The translations under genes and the position numbers were made by a program. The notes under the pieces are model-generated. The model worked only from the letters and a program-made list of their open reading frames with translations, did not search any database and was not told the origin of the DNA. 64,000 nucleotides of DNA from Porphyra umbilicalis. Lineage: Eukaryota; Rhodophyta; Bangiophyceae; Bangiales; Bangiaceae. Below are positions 39,481-52,300 of the stretch, piece after piece; position 1 is the first letter of the stretch; each line of letters begins with the position of its first letter. Location: assembly GCA_002049455.2 (NCBI GenBank), contig KV918843.1, forward strand, positions 62,001 to 126,000, read 5' to 3'.

Positions 39481-42096
39481 TCAAAGAATGAGGTCCACGC
39501 CTCCCAGACCGAGGTCATCGTCCTCCTCGCCCCCCACTGCACCATCACCGCCACCACACTCTTCATCACCGTCCGCATCTTCCTCCCCCCCCGACCCCTC
39601 GTCCGTGTCGCCACAGTCGACACGCCCCTGGTTGCCAACACCCAGACCCTCCTCTGCGTCATCCCCAGCACCTGCGCCAGAGAAGAGAGGAACAAGGTGG
39701 ACGTCAGCGTCATCGTCACTGTCATTGGTGGAACCGAATGCGGCGGGTGGCGCCGCATTGCTCCCACCAACATGAGCTGCGGCAGTATCGGCCACAGCGC
39801 TGAGGCCTACTGGGCGGGCGTCCGCCAAAGCCGCGCGTCGCGTAGCCTCGGTGGAGGGTGTGTCGGCATCAGAGGGCGCGCCAGAGGCCGACAACAAGCC
39901 GGAAGGAGTGAGCAACATGTCAAAGCGGCAGGGGTCGGCGAAGTCAACAATGCTGATGCCGTTGAAGACGGTGGCGCTTTTTGGCATGGCGGTGCGCACT
40001 GGGACGGCCTCCTCGCACCACCACTTGAAGGTACTATCGACCGTGCCCTTGCGGTGGCGCTCGCGGATGCCCGCCGCCACCATGAGCTGGTGACGCGCGA
40101 GAATTCCAAACAGCATGAAGTGCCCCACCATCATGCTGACGTGCTAAAGTCCGCCCGGGCCCGCCGACCTGACGACGCGATCGCGAGCGCCAGTCCTGCG
40201 GAAGAAGCTCTTTGCGGCGGCAGCCACCGCCTGTTGGCCCTTGTCGGACAGCATGAACGCGTCCGCTTCGAGCCAAGTCTTGGCCACGTCCGGCTGGATG
40301 TCGTCCCCGTCGATGCCGAGCACCTCTCAAAACGCGGGCAGGGCCCACTTGCGGAAGTCCGAAAAAATGTGGGACACGTGCAGAGATGTTAAGTGATTTC
40401 AATGTGATTTAAATCAAGCTGATTTTAATGATCAAATCAATAGAAATCGAGCCCTGTATGATTTAAATCCCTTGACCGCTTTCATATAGCCCCCCTTCTT
40501 TTCTTGAAATAATAAATTTGGAGGTGCCAAACGGGTGCTACATTAGTTTAGGCGACATCAAGTGCGCTTCGTCGTGATGGCCTTGTTCTCCGTTTCCATC
40601 CGGCAACATCTTCACAGCTCTGGGAACTTCTCGGGTGTCAGAGAATGGCACCAGTCTGCCACCCGGAGCATACAGTGCCACGCCGGGCCTCTTCTCCATG
40701 TCCGTCCCCTTCAGGCGTGCATAAAGTCAGGTGCCCAGAGTTCATTCTTGCCAGACGTGCGGTTCGAGATACGGCTCCGCAGTTTGCTCATGTACAGCTG
40801 GGGTGTTGTTGGCGCTGTCCATATCTGTCGTGCTGGTTCGTCGATTGAGGCCATCAGACCCGATCTTGTGTCTTCTCGTTGCACTCTCGGTTGTCTTCAG
40901 CTTCGACAGGTACCCAAAATCGGCCCTGAGGAGACCTTGATCCCACTTACCTGCTACTTAAAGTATTTGGGTTGAGTATAAATCATCGGTCCTGAAAAAA
41001 ATCGGTGGGTGTTGATTAAATCAATAAAAATCGCCCCATACGGTTTAAAATCGAGGGGTGATTTAAATCACAAAACAATCGGGCCCACTTTTGATTTAAT
41101 CACACCTCTGGACACGTGCCCACTCAGCGGCTTCTGAATCTTAATCCACTTCGTCTTGGTGGGCTTGTTGCGAACGGGAAAGATCGTTGGGTTAAACAGG
41201 TAGGTGTTGGCATTTTCGACGTCACAGCCGCGTAGGCGCTCAACCACATCTGACATGACGAGGGAGAGCCGATCCGGCGAGCACAGCACTTTCCCGTTCT
41301 TCGTCGTGAGCGCCGTCTTCGACTCCAGCACCTTGCGCAACTCGGAGCGTACGACCGCCATGTCGCTGTAGTTCTTGTTTGCGGCCGTCAGAGCCTCCAC
41401 GTCGATTGGCGACTCGTCGGGGTCAGCAACAAAGTTGGGATTGACGCTCACGTCGGGTTTGACGACGACAGGAGGCTGGTCTTGTAGCTGGACGACGGCC
41501 CTTGCCGTCATTTCGTGGCCAGCTCCTTGAACCTCGACCTTCTGAGCGAGGCGGCTTAAGTCCGCTCGAAGGTTCTCAACGTCATTAGCCGACTGAACGA
41601 CCTCGAGTAGCACCGGTTGCAGACCGTCAAGGACCGCCCGAAAGACCACCTCCTTGGTGACAGAGGTGGTGGGCGCAGCGTCAGAGGTGGTGGAGGAGCC
41701 ACGAGCATTGGAGTCACGTAGGCGGACAGCAATGGCCATTGCCGCCCGAGCGGCCTCTTGCACGGCCTTAGATAAGGCAGCAACAGTTAGACCCTTAATC
41801 CTCTTGGCCAGAACTTGGGGTCCTGACCTGGGCGCGGCGCCCTTCTTCTTCCCAGCCACCACCTTGCTGGCGGCTGCGGTCTTGGCGGCTGCGGCCTTTA
41901 CGGCAGCTGCCGCCGGCGGCTTGACCTTCTTGCTAGGCGATGGCGCGCCGGCGTCGTCCACATCGGACTGCGACGCGGACGGGGCGGCCCGTCGGCGCGA
42001 CACGGGCGGCGCCCGCAGCCCGTCGCTATAAAAAGAAAGCATCAGTCCGAGCGGCGGCAGGTTGGGGTGGTCGGGCACCGGTGACGGCACCACCAA
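39481..42096 (-). pseudogene. Unrecognised gene split by a hAT-type MITE
   Basis: I do not recognise the family. The 5' part (42025 down to 41111) encodes a basic Ala/Lys-rich region, KRIKGLTVAALSKAVQEAAR, a coiled-coil-like stretch (QSANDVENLRADLSRLAQKV) and CSPDRLSLVMSDVVERLRGC, ending KWIKIQKPLSGHVS. A 730-bp insertion with an 8-bp target duplication (40381-41110) then interrupts it. On the other side the same frame resumes (HIFSDFRKWALPAF, stop, EVLGIDGDDIQPDVAKTWLE), meets a TGA and a TAG, and continues MMVGHFMLFGILARHQLMVA to an acidic tail (ends DDDLGLGGVDLIL at 39481). Continuity across the insertion supports one former gene. A pyrimidine-rich acceptor (TTTCTTTTTATAG) near 42027 indicates an intron upstream. 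The tail pattern VHLVPLF resembles the VYLVPMH tail of the Myb/SANT-like protein, a weak hint of kinship. Confidence 0.6.
40381..41110. mobile_element. Non-autonomous hAT-type element (730 bp)
   Basis: The ends are CAGAGATGTTAAGTGATTTC (left) and, reverse-complemented, CAGAGGTGTGATTAAATC (right). The flanking 8-bp duplication GACACGTG (40373-40380 and 41111-41118) is exact. CAGAG-type ends and an 8-bp duplication define hAT elements. GATTTAAATC repeats lie near both ends (40406, 40460, 41060), as expected for subterminal transposase sites. It is AT-rich against a GC-rich background and has no transposase. Confidence 0.88.
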
Positions 42097-42270
42097 TGCG
42101 AAAGACGGTCGCCGCGGCGGCGGTCGATAAGGTCAGGTCGTGGCCAGACAGGACAGCGACGGGGGCATCAATGGCACTAAAAGGCGTGCCGGTGTGGACG
42201 GGCGGACGTACCCAGGCAAGGCGGGCGCCCTGTCGCCCTGGTCACGACGAGCCTGAAGCATTGCCGGCTA

Positions 42271-42531
42271 GTTGTAGACTGACTGCGACTCACAACCGTT
42301 GGCCGCCTGATCCTTGTGCAGAGGCAGGCCGAGCGTCGAGGGTGCCATGGCGTGCGCGGATGCAGCCGACGCCACCGCCCGGGCGCGCCTCTCCGCGCGC
42401 CCGCGCGCGGCGAGCGCCTTGGCTCCGGCTGTGCGCCTCGCCTCATATTCCCGGTGTGCACGAGCGCGCTCTTCGGGCGTCGTCGGCACAACTTGGAGGC
42501 GACCGGCGCCTGTAGTGCTCGAGTTATTCAT
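42271..42531 (-). CDS. Possible first exon of the MITE-split gene
   Basis: The ATG at 42529-42531 opens MNNSSTTGAGRLQVVPTTPE, then a charged Glu/Arg/Ala-rich helix, ending near a good donor (GTGAGT at about 42284) before a stop at 42268-42270. It lies in the right place and strand to be exon 1 of the downstream gene, whose next exon has a clear acceptor at about 42027. The phase of this donor does not match that acceptor, so the splicing is unresolved. It may be a separate small gene. Confidence 0.3.
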
Positions 42532-43698
42532 GGTCGAGGGGGAGGTGGAGAGGCGCGCCTCAAAGTGTGGATGGGATGGGGGGGAGGGGCAGAAGAGGGT
42601 TGGGTAGGGAATGCGCGTCAGTGTGGCTCACCGGGAGGTGTAGTCGGGGTGGTGTGACGGTGTCGAGGGCACAGCTGCCGATGAACGTCGGCTCCTGATC
42701 TGATAGCATCACCTCGGCAGTGGTTGCGCCTCGCTTCACCCTGCCCTTGCCTCAGCACCCCCTGGGCACATATCGCGGTGCTGGCTGCGCGCCTCGCGCC
42801 CTCCGCCGTAGCTTGGCGCTAACGGCGCGACCCCCTTGACAAAATCACCTGGCCACTCCTTGCCACCACCGCACACCTACAGTGGGGGAGGGGGCGGGGG
42901 TGGCCGCCTGAGATCGAGCGCGGCTGTCATATAGGAGGCGCGCAGGAAGCAACGAAAGATAAACAGCGCGGGCACCGAGCGCATGAGAAAGTGGCCGGAG
43001 CTGATGAAGCAGCCACCCGTGGGGGGCAACCCACGTCATCATGGAGCGAAGGAAACAAAGCAGTGAGATTGTAGACGCGTTTCATATATAGGTACACCCA
43101 GCAGCCGAGGCTCGCGTCGTCCCACCCGTCCTCTATCCCATGCACGCCTGTCAGCAGTCATCGTATCGGCACATCCGCAACAGTTTTCTCCCCGATGAGC
43201 CCTCAGCACACAACCAGAAGCTTACGTGGATAAACTTGAGACGGATATATCCGCGCAGAGTACTCCTATTCTTCCGGAATCAGCCCCATAGCTTGAATCA
43301 CTTATCCTACTCTTGTTACGATCGTATGAGTATACTGATCTGTATCGGAGCTGAAGGCGCAGAGTATATCCGAATCGAAATGGAATTAGAGTCTGCGTCT
43401 ATATCCGGCTGCGCGTCAGCTGCTGGCCACGGTGGCGCAGGCGGCAGCTGTCGAGAGCACATTGTCAGCTTTCGTGGCGGCATTGAACGTTTCAGAAAGG
43501 TACAGGCGGCTGCTCTGACCCTTCCCGCTCGAGGAGGCACGCCAAGAACGGATGTGCTGGCAACGGCGGCCGACGTCCGCGGACGAAGGCGTGCTCCTCG
43601 AGTCTGCCTCAGCCCCAAGCCCTCTCGTGCCATCTTCTCCACCCCCCCCCGCGATTTCCTGGGGCGCCCCTCCACAGCACGCCCCGGCCTGTCTCATC
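42532..43698. other. Divergent intergenic region, no supported gene
   Basis: It lies between the split gene (minus) and the hAT transposase (plus), so promoters of both may lie here. The 43200-43420 part is AT-richer and holds several GATATATCC/GTATATCC motifs. No terminal repeat of the hAT element was identified. Confidence 0.45.
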
Positions 43699-46307
43699 AT
43701 GTCGACGGGCACCGGCAGTGCCGGAAGCAGGAGCCTTCACACGTTTGAGGATGAGATTGCACCTGTCCGCCGCGCTGGCGCGCTCCTGCAGCAGCAGCTG
43801 ACGCCTCCAAGCTCCCCGGAGGCCGATGACCCGGACTCGTCATCGTCGGCGCGCACCACGACCTTTTTGGAGGGGATAGTGGGCTCGTACGTGCCTTCTG
43901 GGGCTTTGAGCTGCCCTTCCACAGTCATCCACGGCGGGGAGACGTGGCACGCCATCAAGGTCGGCGAGAAAAGTTGGACATCCCAAGGTCACTCGTCTGG
44001 CTTTTTTGACACTTTCAAGGGGGACGGAGGCGCTCAGGGGGGCGACTTTGTGGTGCGCTGCCGCATCTGTGCGATCGATGGCCGCACCGCCACGTACGTC
44101 CTTCGCGGCGGCAAGTCAAGCAACGCATGGCGTCACTTCGAGAACTACGCGGCGTCGGCACACGTCGGAGACCTGCAGCGGCGCCGGCATGCGGCGGTTG
44201 TGGCGTACCGCGCCTCCAAGACTCATCCGCGCAAGCCAGCGGCAGGTGTGACGGCGGGGCCGATTGACGGCTTCCTACGGACTGCACGTTCCCGTGTAAT
44301 GACGCCAGCTCAAGCTCGGCCCCACCACTTACGTTTTGTACTGCTGATGGTGATGTCGCTTTCGCCGTTTGCGCTGGCGGGCAATCAATACTTGCTGGAA
44401 TTTGTTCAGGGTCTCGGCGTTTCGTACGATCCGCCGGCGGCGTCCACCGTCCGAGATGTGCTGCTCGATCTTTTCGTCTTCCTGACGGATCAACTGCGGG
44501 CGCAGATCAAGCGCCTTCAGGGGCGGTATCGTGGTCTTCCATTCTTCCACCTTGTCACGGGCCTCTGGACAGAGCGGCATGGATCTGGCTCCTACGGCTC
44601 CCTTGTGCTACGCTGTGTGGACCCGGACGGTGTATCCATCGTCGAACTTCATCTTGGTGTGGTGCCATTTGCAGGGCGCCACGACCACATCAACATTCAA
44701 GCCTGGACGAGCCGCCTTCTTCGTCGCTTTGGTGTGCGTAGCAGCGACATCTCCTCGTCAACTTCGGACTCGGGTTCGAACGTCAAGAAGGCGTTATCGG
44801 GCCTCTGGCCACGTTGGGTGCCCTGTGCAGCGCACACCTTGCACCTTGCGGTTAAGACGGCGCTTGGGGCGACGGGCGAGACGGCGACCGCAAGGTTCGA
44901 GCGTCGCAACGAGCCTTCTCGATCATCAGCGACGCGACAAAGCAGCGGGAATCCAGCGGCCGCCGACCTCCTTGGGCGTGTGCGCAAGATTTCAAACCAC
45001 TTCCACAAGTCATCGGCTAGCTTCGCGATGCTGAACTCTGTCCCGTTCCCCGGTGATGCGGAGCCACGGAAGCTGATCACCGAGTCACCAGGTCGTTGGG
45101 GCTCAACGTATTTGGCACTCGTCCGACTTTTCACCCTCATGCCTCGAATGATCGGGTTCGGAGACCTCCGTGACCTAACGGTAGCCCAGAGGCGTCAACG
45201 GCTTGGACGCGAGGATTGGGGACAGCTGCGCCACTTGATCGGCGTCCTCCAACCTGCGTACGAGGCCTGCATCGCGTTACAGAGCTCTTCATCAACTGTC
45301 GCGGACGCATTCAAGCTTGTCGGCAGCCTCCGGCGGACGATGCGGCTTCCCGCGTTTCCGTGCCCAAAGACGTTTGACAAGCCCCACGCTGTCGGCAGGG
45401 ACGACATCCTGAAGTTCCTTGAGGAAGATGAGCGGAGATCTGATGTGATGGAGCTTGACAATCGCTTGTACAAGCACCAGACGGTGCCGGTCAAGGCAAC
45501 GCGCACCGTCGACGGTCTCCGCAGCGGGGCGGCAACCTTCATTTCCGTCGTCCAACGCGAGTTGGACCGTCGCTTTTTCAACCCGGCGCATTCGAGCAAG
45601 AACTGGCTTGCCAACGACGCTGTGTTGGCTGCCACGCTGGTCACACCTGGCGGGTCCGCGATGCTGCGTAAGGCAGCTGCGCGCGTTGGGCAAGATAACC
45701 CTATCGACTGCGCCCACGCAGCTGTTGTGGCCACGGCAGAGAGTCTGATTGACGCAAGCGCCTCCGCGCCCGCAAGACAGCAGGAGCTGGAACAAGAGCG
45801 TAAGAGATGCCGCACTACGCTTGTGGACTGGGACTCAGACGAGAGCCGCGGCGCGGCCGAAAGCGCGCCAGCCGAGCTTGTCAAGCACAGGTTGACAGCT
45901 TCCTGGCTACGTACTCTGCCTCGGTCAACACCAGGGTGCTCAAGTTCTGGTCGGCCCGCGGGGACGAGTACCCATTGTTGATGCTGGTGGCCTGCGCGTT
46001 GCTTGGGGCATCTGGGTCGTCTGCCGCGTCCGAGCGGGACTTCTCGACGGCCGGGATGGTACTGCGCAAGGACCGCACCACGCTGCTCGCAACACATGTA
46101 GAGATGCATTGCTTTGTGCGTTTCAACGCCCACCTCGTTCCCTCTGACTTGTCGGCTATCCCTGTGTTGACGCAGGCGGCTCGGTCAGGTGCACGCGCCA
46201 GTATGCGCGCCATTTCGGTTGATATGCCTGTGGATGGGGGGTTGTCGGGAGATTCGACGTCGAGCGGCAGCGATGCGTTTTTGGAGAGCACCGATGAGGA
46301 AGAGTGA
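43699..46307 (+). CDS. hAT transposase, two exons
   Basis: The gene encodes an Ac/hAT-type transposase. The ATG at 43699 gives MSTGTGSAGSRSLHTFEDEI; an in-frame ATG at 43552 is an alternative. A BED-like zinc finger (CRICAIDG...WRHFENYAASAH) lies near 44061-44165. The catalytic RNase H-like part includes GLWTERHGSGSYGSLVLRC, STSDSGSNVKKAL (D motif) and CAAHTLHLAVKTAL. The frame then runs out of phase before the C-terminal dimerisation domain (VLKFWSARGDEYPLLMLVAC; GSSAASERDFSTAGMVLRKD), which lies in another frame up to 46307. Removing an 86-bp intron at 45800-45885 (GTAAGA...TCAAG) joins the two in phase (C + CA, then QVDSFLATY). The gene is therefore probably intact rather than frameshifted. 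Its ends were not found. The MITE at 40381 is a possible substrate by superfamily only. Confidence 0.85.
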
Positions 46308-49300
46308 GCAGAGTTATGGGTGGGCTCCATTCGCCGGGCTGTCGGGAGTTTTTCGTGTGCTGCTTTGTGCTTGAGCAATGGCTTCTGTTTTTTGTGGCAC
46401 CCATAGGTTGAGAATGCGAGCCTTTTTCATGCACTTGCCTGCTTGCCAGAGGAGCTCTACGCCGTCGTGCGAAAGGATAAGGATGGCGCCCCGCCGACAC
46501 TGACAACGAGCTAGCACCCGCAGGCGGCGGATCTGACGCCGCAAGAGGTCGGTTGGACGCCAGCGGTAGCGGCGACTACGACACCGCGTCGCCGCCCGCG
46601 GGCTGCACGACAAAGCTGCCGCCACGTCGCCGCCCGCGGGCTGCAACGACAAAGCTGCCGCCACGTCGCCGCCCGCGGGCTGCAACGACAAAGCTGCCGC
46701 CACGTCGCCGCCCGTGGACGCCGCGGCCGATCCTGACGAAGAGCCGCAGCCCACGGGCAGCTCCGAGCATGTCGACGACCCACCGCCGCACGTCGGCGGC
46801 GGCGCCAGCGACCACTATGCGCCGCCGCTAGCAGGCGGCGCGACAACCGACACCAGGAAGCCTCCGCCTGTGCGGCGCCGCGCCGGTGCCGCCGCAAAGC
46901 CGCCGCCAGCCCGCCACGTCGACAACGACGAGGACGTGTCGGCGCTCGCTGACCGCGCAAGCAGCGCCTTCATCATCCTCGCGCTTGTGGGCGGCGTCAC
47001 CGCCGCCGACACCGCGCCGACTACATCTAGCGGTGCCGAAGACGACGACCACTGGCGGCCTGCTGCCGGCACCCGCGCCGACGTCTTCAACGACGGGCCA
47101 GTACTGGGCTGGGGCGACGAGGCCGCCAGCATGATGCATCGCGTGGACAGCGGCGGCACCGGAGTACGCGTGCCACCGCTCAGTGGCGGCAAGGCCGACG
47201 CCGACAAAGCGGCGCCGCCCCCGCGCGACGGCGCCGACAATGGCAAAAAAGCATCCGCCTGCGGGCGACTGGAAGAAAGATTTTATTGAGCCGCCAGTGG
47301 CCGGCGGCGGCGTTCAAGACGATGGAAAGGCGCTGCTTTCGGGCGCCGATTGCACCGATGGGAGCCCGCCGCCGGTCGCAGGCAGAACGCGCCGTGACGA
47401 AATCGTGCCCCAGTACGCGGACCCCGCCGGCAACGCCGCCAACGACGGTTCGCTCGCGGGTGGCGGTGGCGAACACGACAAAAACCGCCGCCCGTGGGCG
47501 CAGGCGGTGTTGAGGACGACACGATGCTGCTCGAGGGCGCATTTTGCGCCGAAAACGGCAAGACGGTGACGGCGGGCAGCGGCAGCGGAAGGCTGCTCAT
47601 GGGCGGCGGCTACGACGCTGCCGACCCGCCGCCATCCCCGGGCGCGGTTTCATCGCCACAATTTCCGAGGTTCCCGCGAGCAGCGGTGCCAACGCCGAAC
47701 GCGCGTGGACGCACGTGGGCCGTGGCAGCAGCGTCGTCAACACGCCGCCTGAGTTTGGCAGCGGCCTCTCACCGACGCCCGCCCGCGGCGGCTTCCACGA
47801 GGGCACGCCGCCACGCGCGGGGTGCGCCGCAGCTGTTGAGGACGCGGCGCCGCTTTAGGGCGCAGGCTCCAACGCCGCCGATTCTCCGCCGCCTGTTGGC
47901 GGCGCCGGAAACTAAGTCAACGCGACGCCGCTCCCGGTTGTCGACGACAACGCCTCTGACGCGCCGGCGGCAGCGGCCGGCGGCGTTTACAGCGGCTGCG
48001 TGATTCCCAACAGCGGCTCGCAGGACGCTGATGCGGCGCAGCGTGCGGGCGAAGGCATCAAAAACTATAACGCGCAGCAGCCCACGGGCGCCTATGCATA
48101 CGTCGCCAACGTGCCGACGGCGTTGGCTGGTGCCGTCAACGACGACAACACGACGCTGCCAGCGGACGGCAGCACCCACTACGCCGCTTTAGCGACGCAC
48201 GGAGGAGGGCTACCAGCACGGGCGCGTAATGCTGATGGTGGTTGGAGGGCAGGGCGGGAATGGGGAGGGCAAGACGAGTGTCTTCTGGCGTCGAAATGTT
48301 GGGGGGGTCGAGCAGAACGGTCTGAATGAGCTATGGGCCGCAACGCAGGCGCCCGCACAAGCACCAAAAACGTGCCGCCATTCGCAGATGGCGGTGCCAA
48401 CGCCGACAACTAGGCGCAAGGGTGGTGCAGCGAGCCCCGCCGTCATTGGCTGCCGGGGGCACCTCGGGAGCACGTCAGAGCGAGCGTGTCTGCTGCTGTC
48501 GCTCCCATATGTTTGGTGTTGGGCGCCCCGACGCAGCCCCCCCCCCCTTCCTCCCCCTCCCCAGGCCCCCTCTACGCTCCGTGAGCGTGGGCGTGCCATC
48601 CGGCACACCGGCGAGAGGTGGTAGCGGCACGGGTGAGCTCGAGGCTCCCACGCCTGCGTTGCGCGGTCGCGCAGCGGTCAGGGCCGAGTGTGGCCGACCA
48701 CGGCGCCGCGATGGCGGCGGAGGCCGCGGCGGCGGCGGCGGGGACGCTGGCGCCCGCCGGCGCGTGCGCGGTCGGCGATTGTCATGGCACGTGCGCTGTG
48801 AGCGCTCATCATTGCGCACGCGCGGTTTGTCGGCGTGCCCGCGGTCGGTGCCATCACGGACCTACCGCCGTCGGCGCCATGGTTACCCGCCGGATTCGAC
48901 GGTTCACCGGGACGCCCGTCGCCACCCTCCGCCAAGTTGTCGTCCACCGTGCCCGCCTCTTTTGTCGCGCCCGTAGGCGGTGTTGCGAACGGCTGATTCC
49001 CGGCCCTTCTCCCTGGCTCCCTCCCCCGCCGCCACACGACGGTGCTCTGGCTGGTCGCGTCGGCAGCGGCGGTTGCCTTGCGGGGCCCGCCAGCATGCAC
49101 TACTCGCCGCGGCGGCCGCGCGTCCGCTGTGGGCAGCACCGCCGACCCCATGGGGTGAGGCGCTTTCCAGGCATAGTGCTGCCCCCGGCGGGCAGGCCGG
49201 CGACGTCCGCCCAGAAGGCGCCGAGGCGGGGCACTTCCCGCCGCGCGCGGCGCCGCCGGCTGCCGGCGACGGCTCTCCGCACCGCCGTCCGGTGTTTTCG

Positions 49301-52300
49301 CCGCCGCCGCCGCCGCTGGCTCTCTTCCGCCCACCCAACGGGCACACTTTCCCCAAGCACTCCCTCCTCCACCGCTCCGCGACGGCCGCGGCGTGCATGG
49401 CCGGCCTCGCCCCGACCGCCCCGGCGACCGATGCGGTGCATTGGGTCGGTCCGCTTGTTCCGCTGTGGCTCAGCGGCGGCGGGCCGGCCGCCGTGCCGCC
49501 CGCACACTTGTGTATCGGCGGCAGCGACCGCGTCTGCTGTGGCGGCGCCAGCGGCGGCGGTGTCAGTCGGCCGGGCGAGCCCGCCGTCGTCGACGATGGC
49601 TTCGCGCGCTTCCCGTCGACCGCCCACGTGCCCACGGTCGTCTACCGTAGCCTCGTCTGCGGCACGGGCGTGGTCGTCGAAGCGCGGACGGGGGCGGTGG
49701 GCATACCTACCGGGGGCCGACCTCGCGCCGCCACCCACTTTTGCCGGTGGGTGTACTCCTCGCCAGCAGCGGACCTCTTGGCGGCGTGGGAGCTGCCGAC
49801 CGGCGGCAGCGTGGCGGACGAGGCGTCTGGAGCTGCTGCGGCGGCGATGTCCGGCGGTGCCGACGGCGCCGTCGACGGTGGCCCCGTGCGCGCGCTCATC
49901 CCATGGGTCACGTCGGCCTTTAGCCTTTGGCCGCGGTTGGTGGGCACGTTGCGCTGCGACGCCGGGCTGTGTACTTCAAACCTGTGGGGGGGTACGGCGG
50001 GTCCGTTGCCGACGCGTTGACGGGCGCCGAGCGGGACCCCCTGCGCGTGTCTTTTTGCGCGTTGCACGCGCTGGCGGGCACCCAAGGCGGCGGTGAGGAG
50101 GCGAATCCCGGTTGCTCGCGGAGGGTGGCCCTCGCGCGCGTGCCGGCTGTGATGGAAGCGGCGGCAGCGGCGGCGGCAGCATCGCCGCCGGCGCGTTTTA
50201 TCCCGACTGGTCGGCCGGGTGCGGCATGGCGGGACACGTCCCACTGGCAGGCGGCGGCGTCGTGCACGTGCCACCGCTGTCACCGGCGCCGGCGCCACTG
50301 CCGCCGCCGCTGCCCCCCCCCAAGCTCCACGGCGGCGCATGGCAGCGGGACACCAACGGCGGCCACGCCGGTGCTCTGTGCGGCGGTTCCACCTCTGCCT
50401 CCGCCGCCGCCGCCGCACCCTCCACCTTCTGTCGGCGTGCTACGCCGACGCCCAGTTGGCGGCGCGGGTGTCCGTCGCACCGTTGACAATGTGCGTACCC
50501 GCCATGCCCTCGCTGCACGATCGAGGCAGACTCCTGCGCGGCACAAAGACCCCTCGGCACGGTACAGCGAGCGACGCGCCGCTGCGGGACGACGCAGGGG
50601 AATCTCCACCCCTTCACCGAAAACAATAAAAATTACTTTTACGACACGACTCAAGACACGTGGCGACACCCGCGCCTCCCCTTCTCTGCCTCCCCGCCTA
50701 CAGCCGCACCACGTCGCGACCGCTGCCTCTCCCATCGCCTCTACCACAGACGCCCCCCTTGCAACCAACGGCACGCGCCGGACCCTCCCCGTCCACCATA
50801 AAGGTCGCTCCACGCACCCTGTCTGGCCACCGCCACCTTTCTTGGGCCCCTTGCAAATCATATTTCATCCACGAAGGCGACCGCATTCCCACAGGTGCTC
50901 AATCGCGCAACCCCACAAAGCCACCTGCACTGGCGCTGCCACGGTCGCCGCGAGCCCGGCGGAAGCGGCGAATGCGAAGAGACCCGCAGCCGCGTCCTCG
51001 TGCGGCATCGCCACGGCGGCGACGCGGTAGCTGGCCCCATGTACGGGGAGGAGAGTGGCGCCACGGGTGCTTGTGGGAACGGCGGCGAGGGCGGCGGCGA
51101 TGGCGGCTGCGGCACCCGCCGCGGCAGGCGTCGGCGCAGCCGCCATGGATGTGTCGGAAGCGGCGGGCAGTACAGCCCCCGCCCGCCGCCACCACGTCTT
51201 CGACGTCGTTGACCACGACGACGGTCACCCCCGTCGCCGCGGAAGCGTCGCCGGAGGCAGTGACGGTGGCGGCCTCGCCTGAGCGGTCGTCGGCGGCGTG
51301 GCGGCAGTCACCGCCGCGGCCAGCCGGTTCGGTCCGACAGAAACATGGCGCCTGCCCCCCCTCACCCATTGGCACCCCCCCCCCGCCCACACAAGTCCCG
51401 CGCCCCGCCGTGGCCGAGTTTCCCCCTGCTGCCGGCAAAGGCCGAGAAGCGAGCACCGCCGCCACCGAAACCCTCGTCGCAACGGGGGTGACGGCTTCGA
51501 GCCACCCGCCCGCGATTGCCTCGGCGAGCGCGAAGGCGAACGGCGGTAGCGGCAACGCAGCTGGAGGCGGCCTGGGGAACGACAGCACCGCAATCAGGTG
51601 GCAGTACACGCCGTGCCCGCCCAAGATAGGGCGCCCGTCGCCACCGGCGCGCCGCCGGCGCGCCACGCTTCGACGGGGCGGCGTGTTGACGCCGCCGGCG
51701 GCGTCGTCGTCCTCGGCGAGGGGGAGTGAGTTGCACTTGCCGCGTGCGGTGAGGTTGGTGGCGACCACAGGGAGCGACGTCTGCCGCCGCGACCTGCGGC
51801 TGCGAGCGTCGGAGGGCCCCGCGGTCACGGCGGCGGCGACGGAAGGTGGCAGCGCAGGCCACGGGGCACCAGTGGCAGCGTGTGCGCAGATGGCGGCGGC
51901 CGCCTGCTGTGGTGGCGGCCGCGGACGTGTCGGCTGAATGGCAGCGGCGGTTGCGCCGGGGGAGGTGCCGCCCAAGTGGCGGCGGCCGCACCGCGCTGCT
52001 GGAACGCCTTCCATCATCTAGGATGCCCCCTCGCCCTCTTGCATTGGTCTGCGCCCAGGGCGAGGGAGGCGTTGCTGGCACCGGTGCCACACGACCGCAC
52101 AGTAGCCGGTCGCAGCCGCGGGTGTGGTGGCGTGCACACCCTGGTGTGCAGCTGCAAACAATTTGACGCCAGGCACGCCCCTTGCGGACGCACTCGACAG
52201 GCCCCTTTCCCCACAGAGCGCCTCAGCAAGACGTCGAGGCTTCCTGCCGGCTGGAAGGCGGCAGTCCAAGCACAGCGCACGCCACACGTTCAGATGAGGG

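Noticed and set aside
45800-45900. Frameshift making the hAT transposase a pseudogene
   Set aside because: A consensus-like GT...AG intron restores the frame exactly, so splicing is the simpler reading.
46714-48003. Overlapping 100-190-codon plus-strand ORFs
   Set aside because: Derived from a 39-bp repeat and GC triplets; similar open frames on the other strand and no motif.
48618-51937. Long Arg/Pro/Ala ORFs of 370-490 codons on both strands
   Set aside because: Mutually overlapping shadows without domains; only a short island near 49391-50180 seems protein-like, and it is noted separately.
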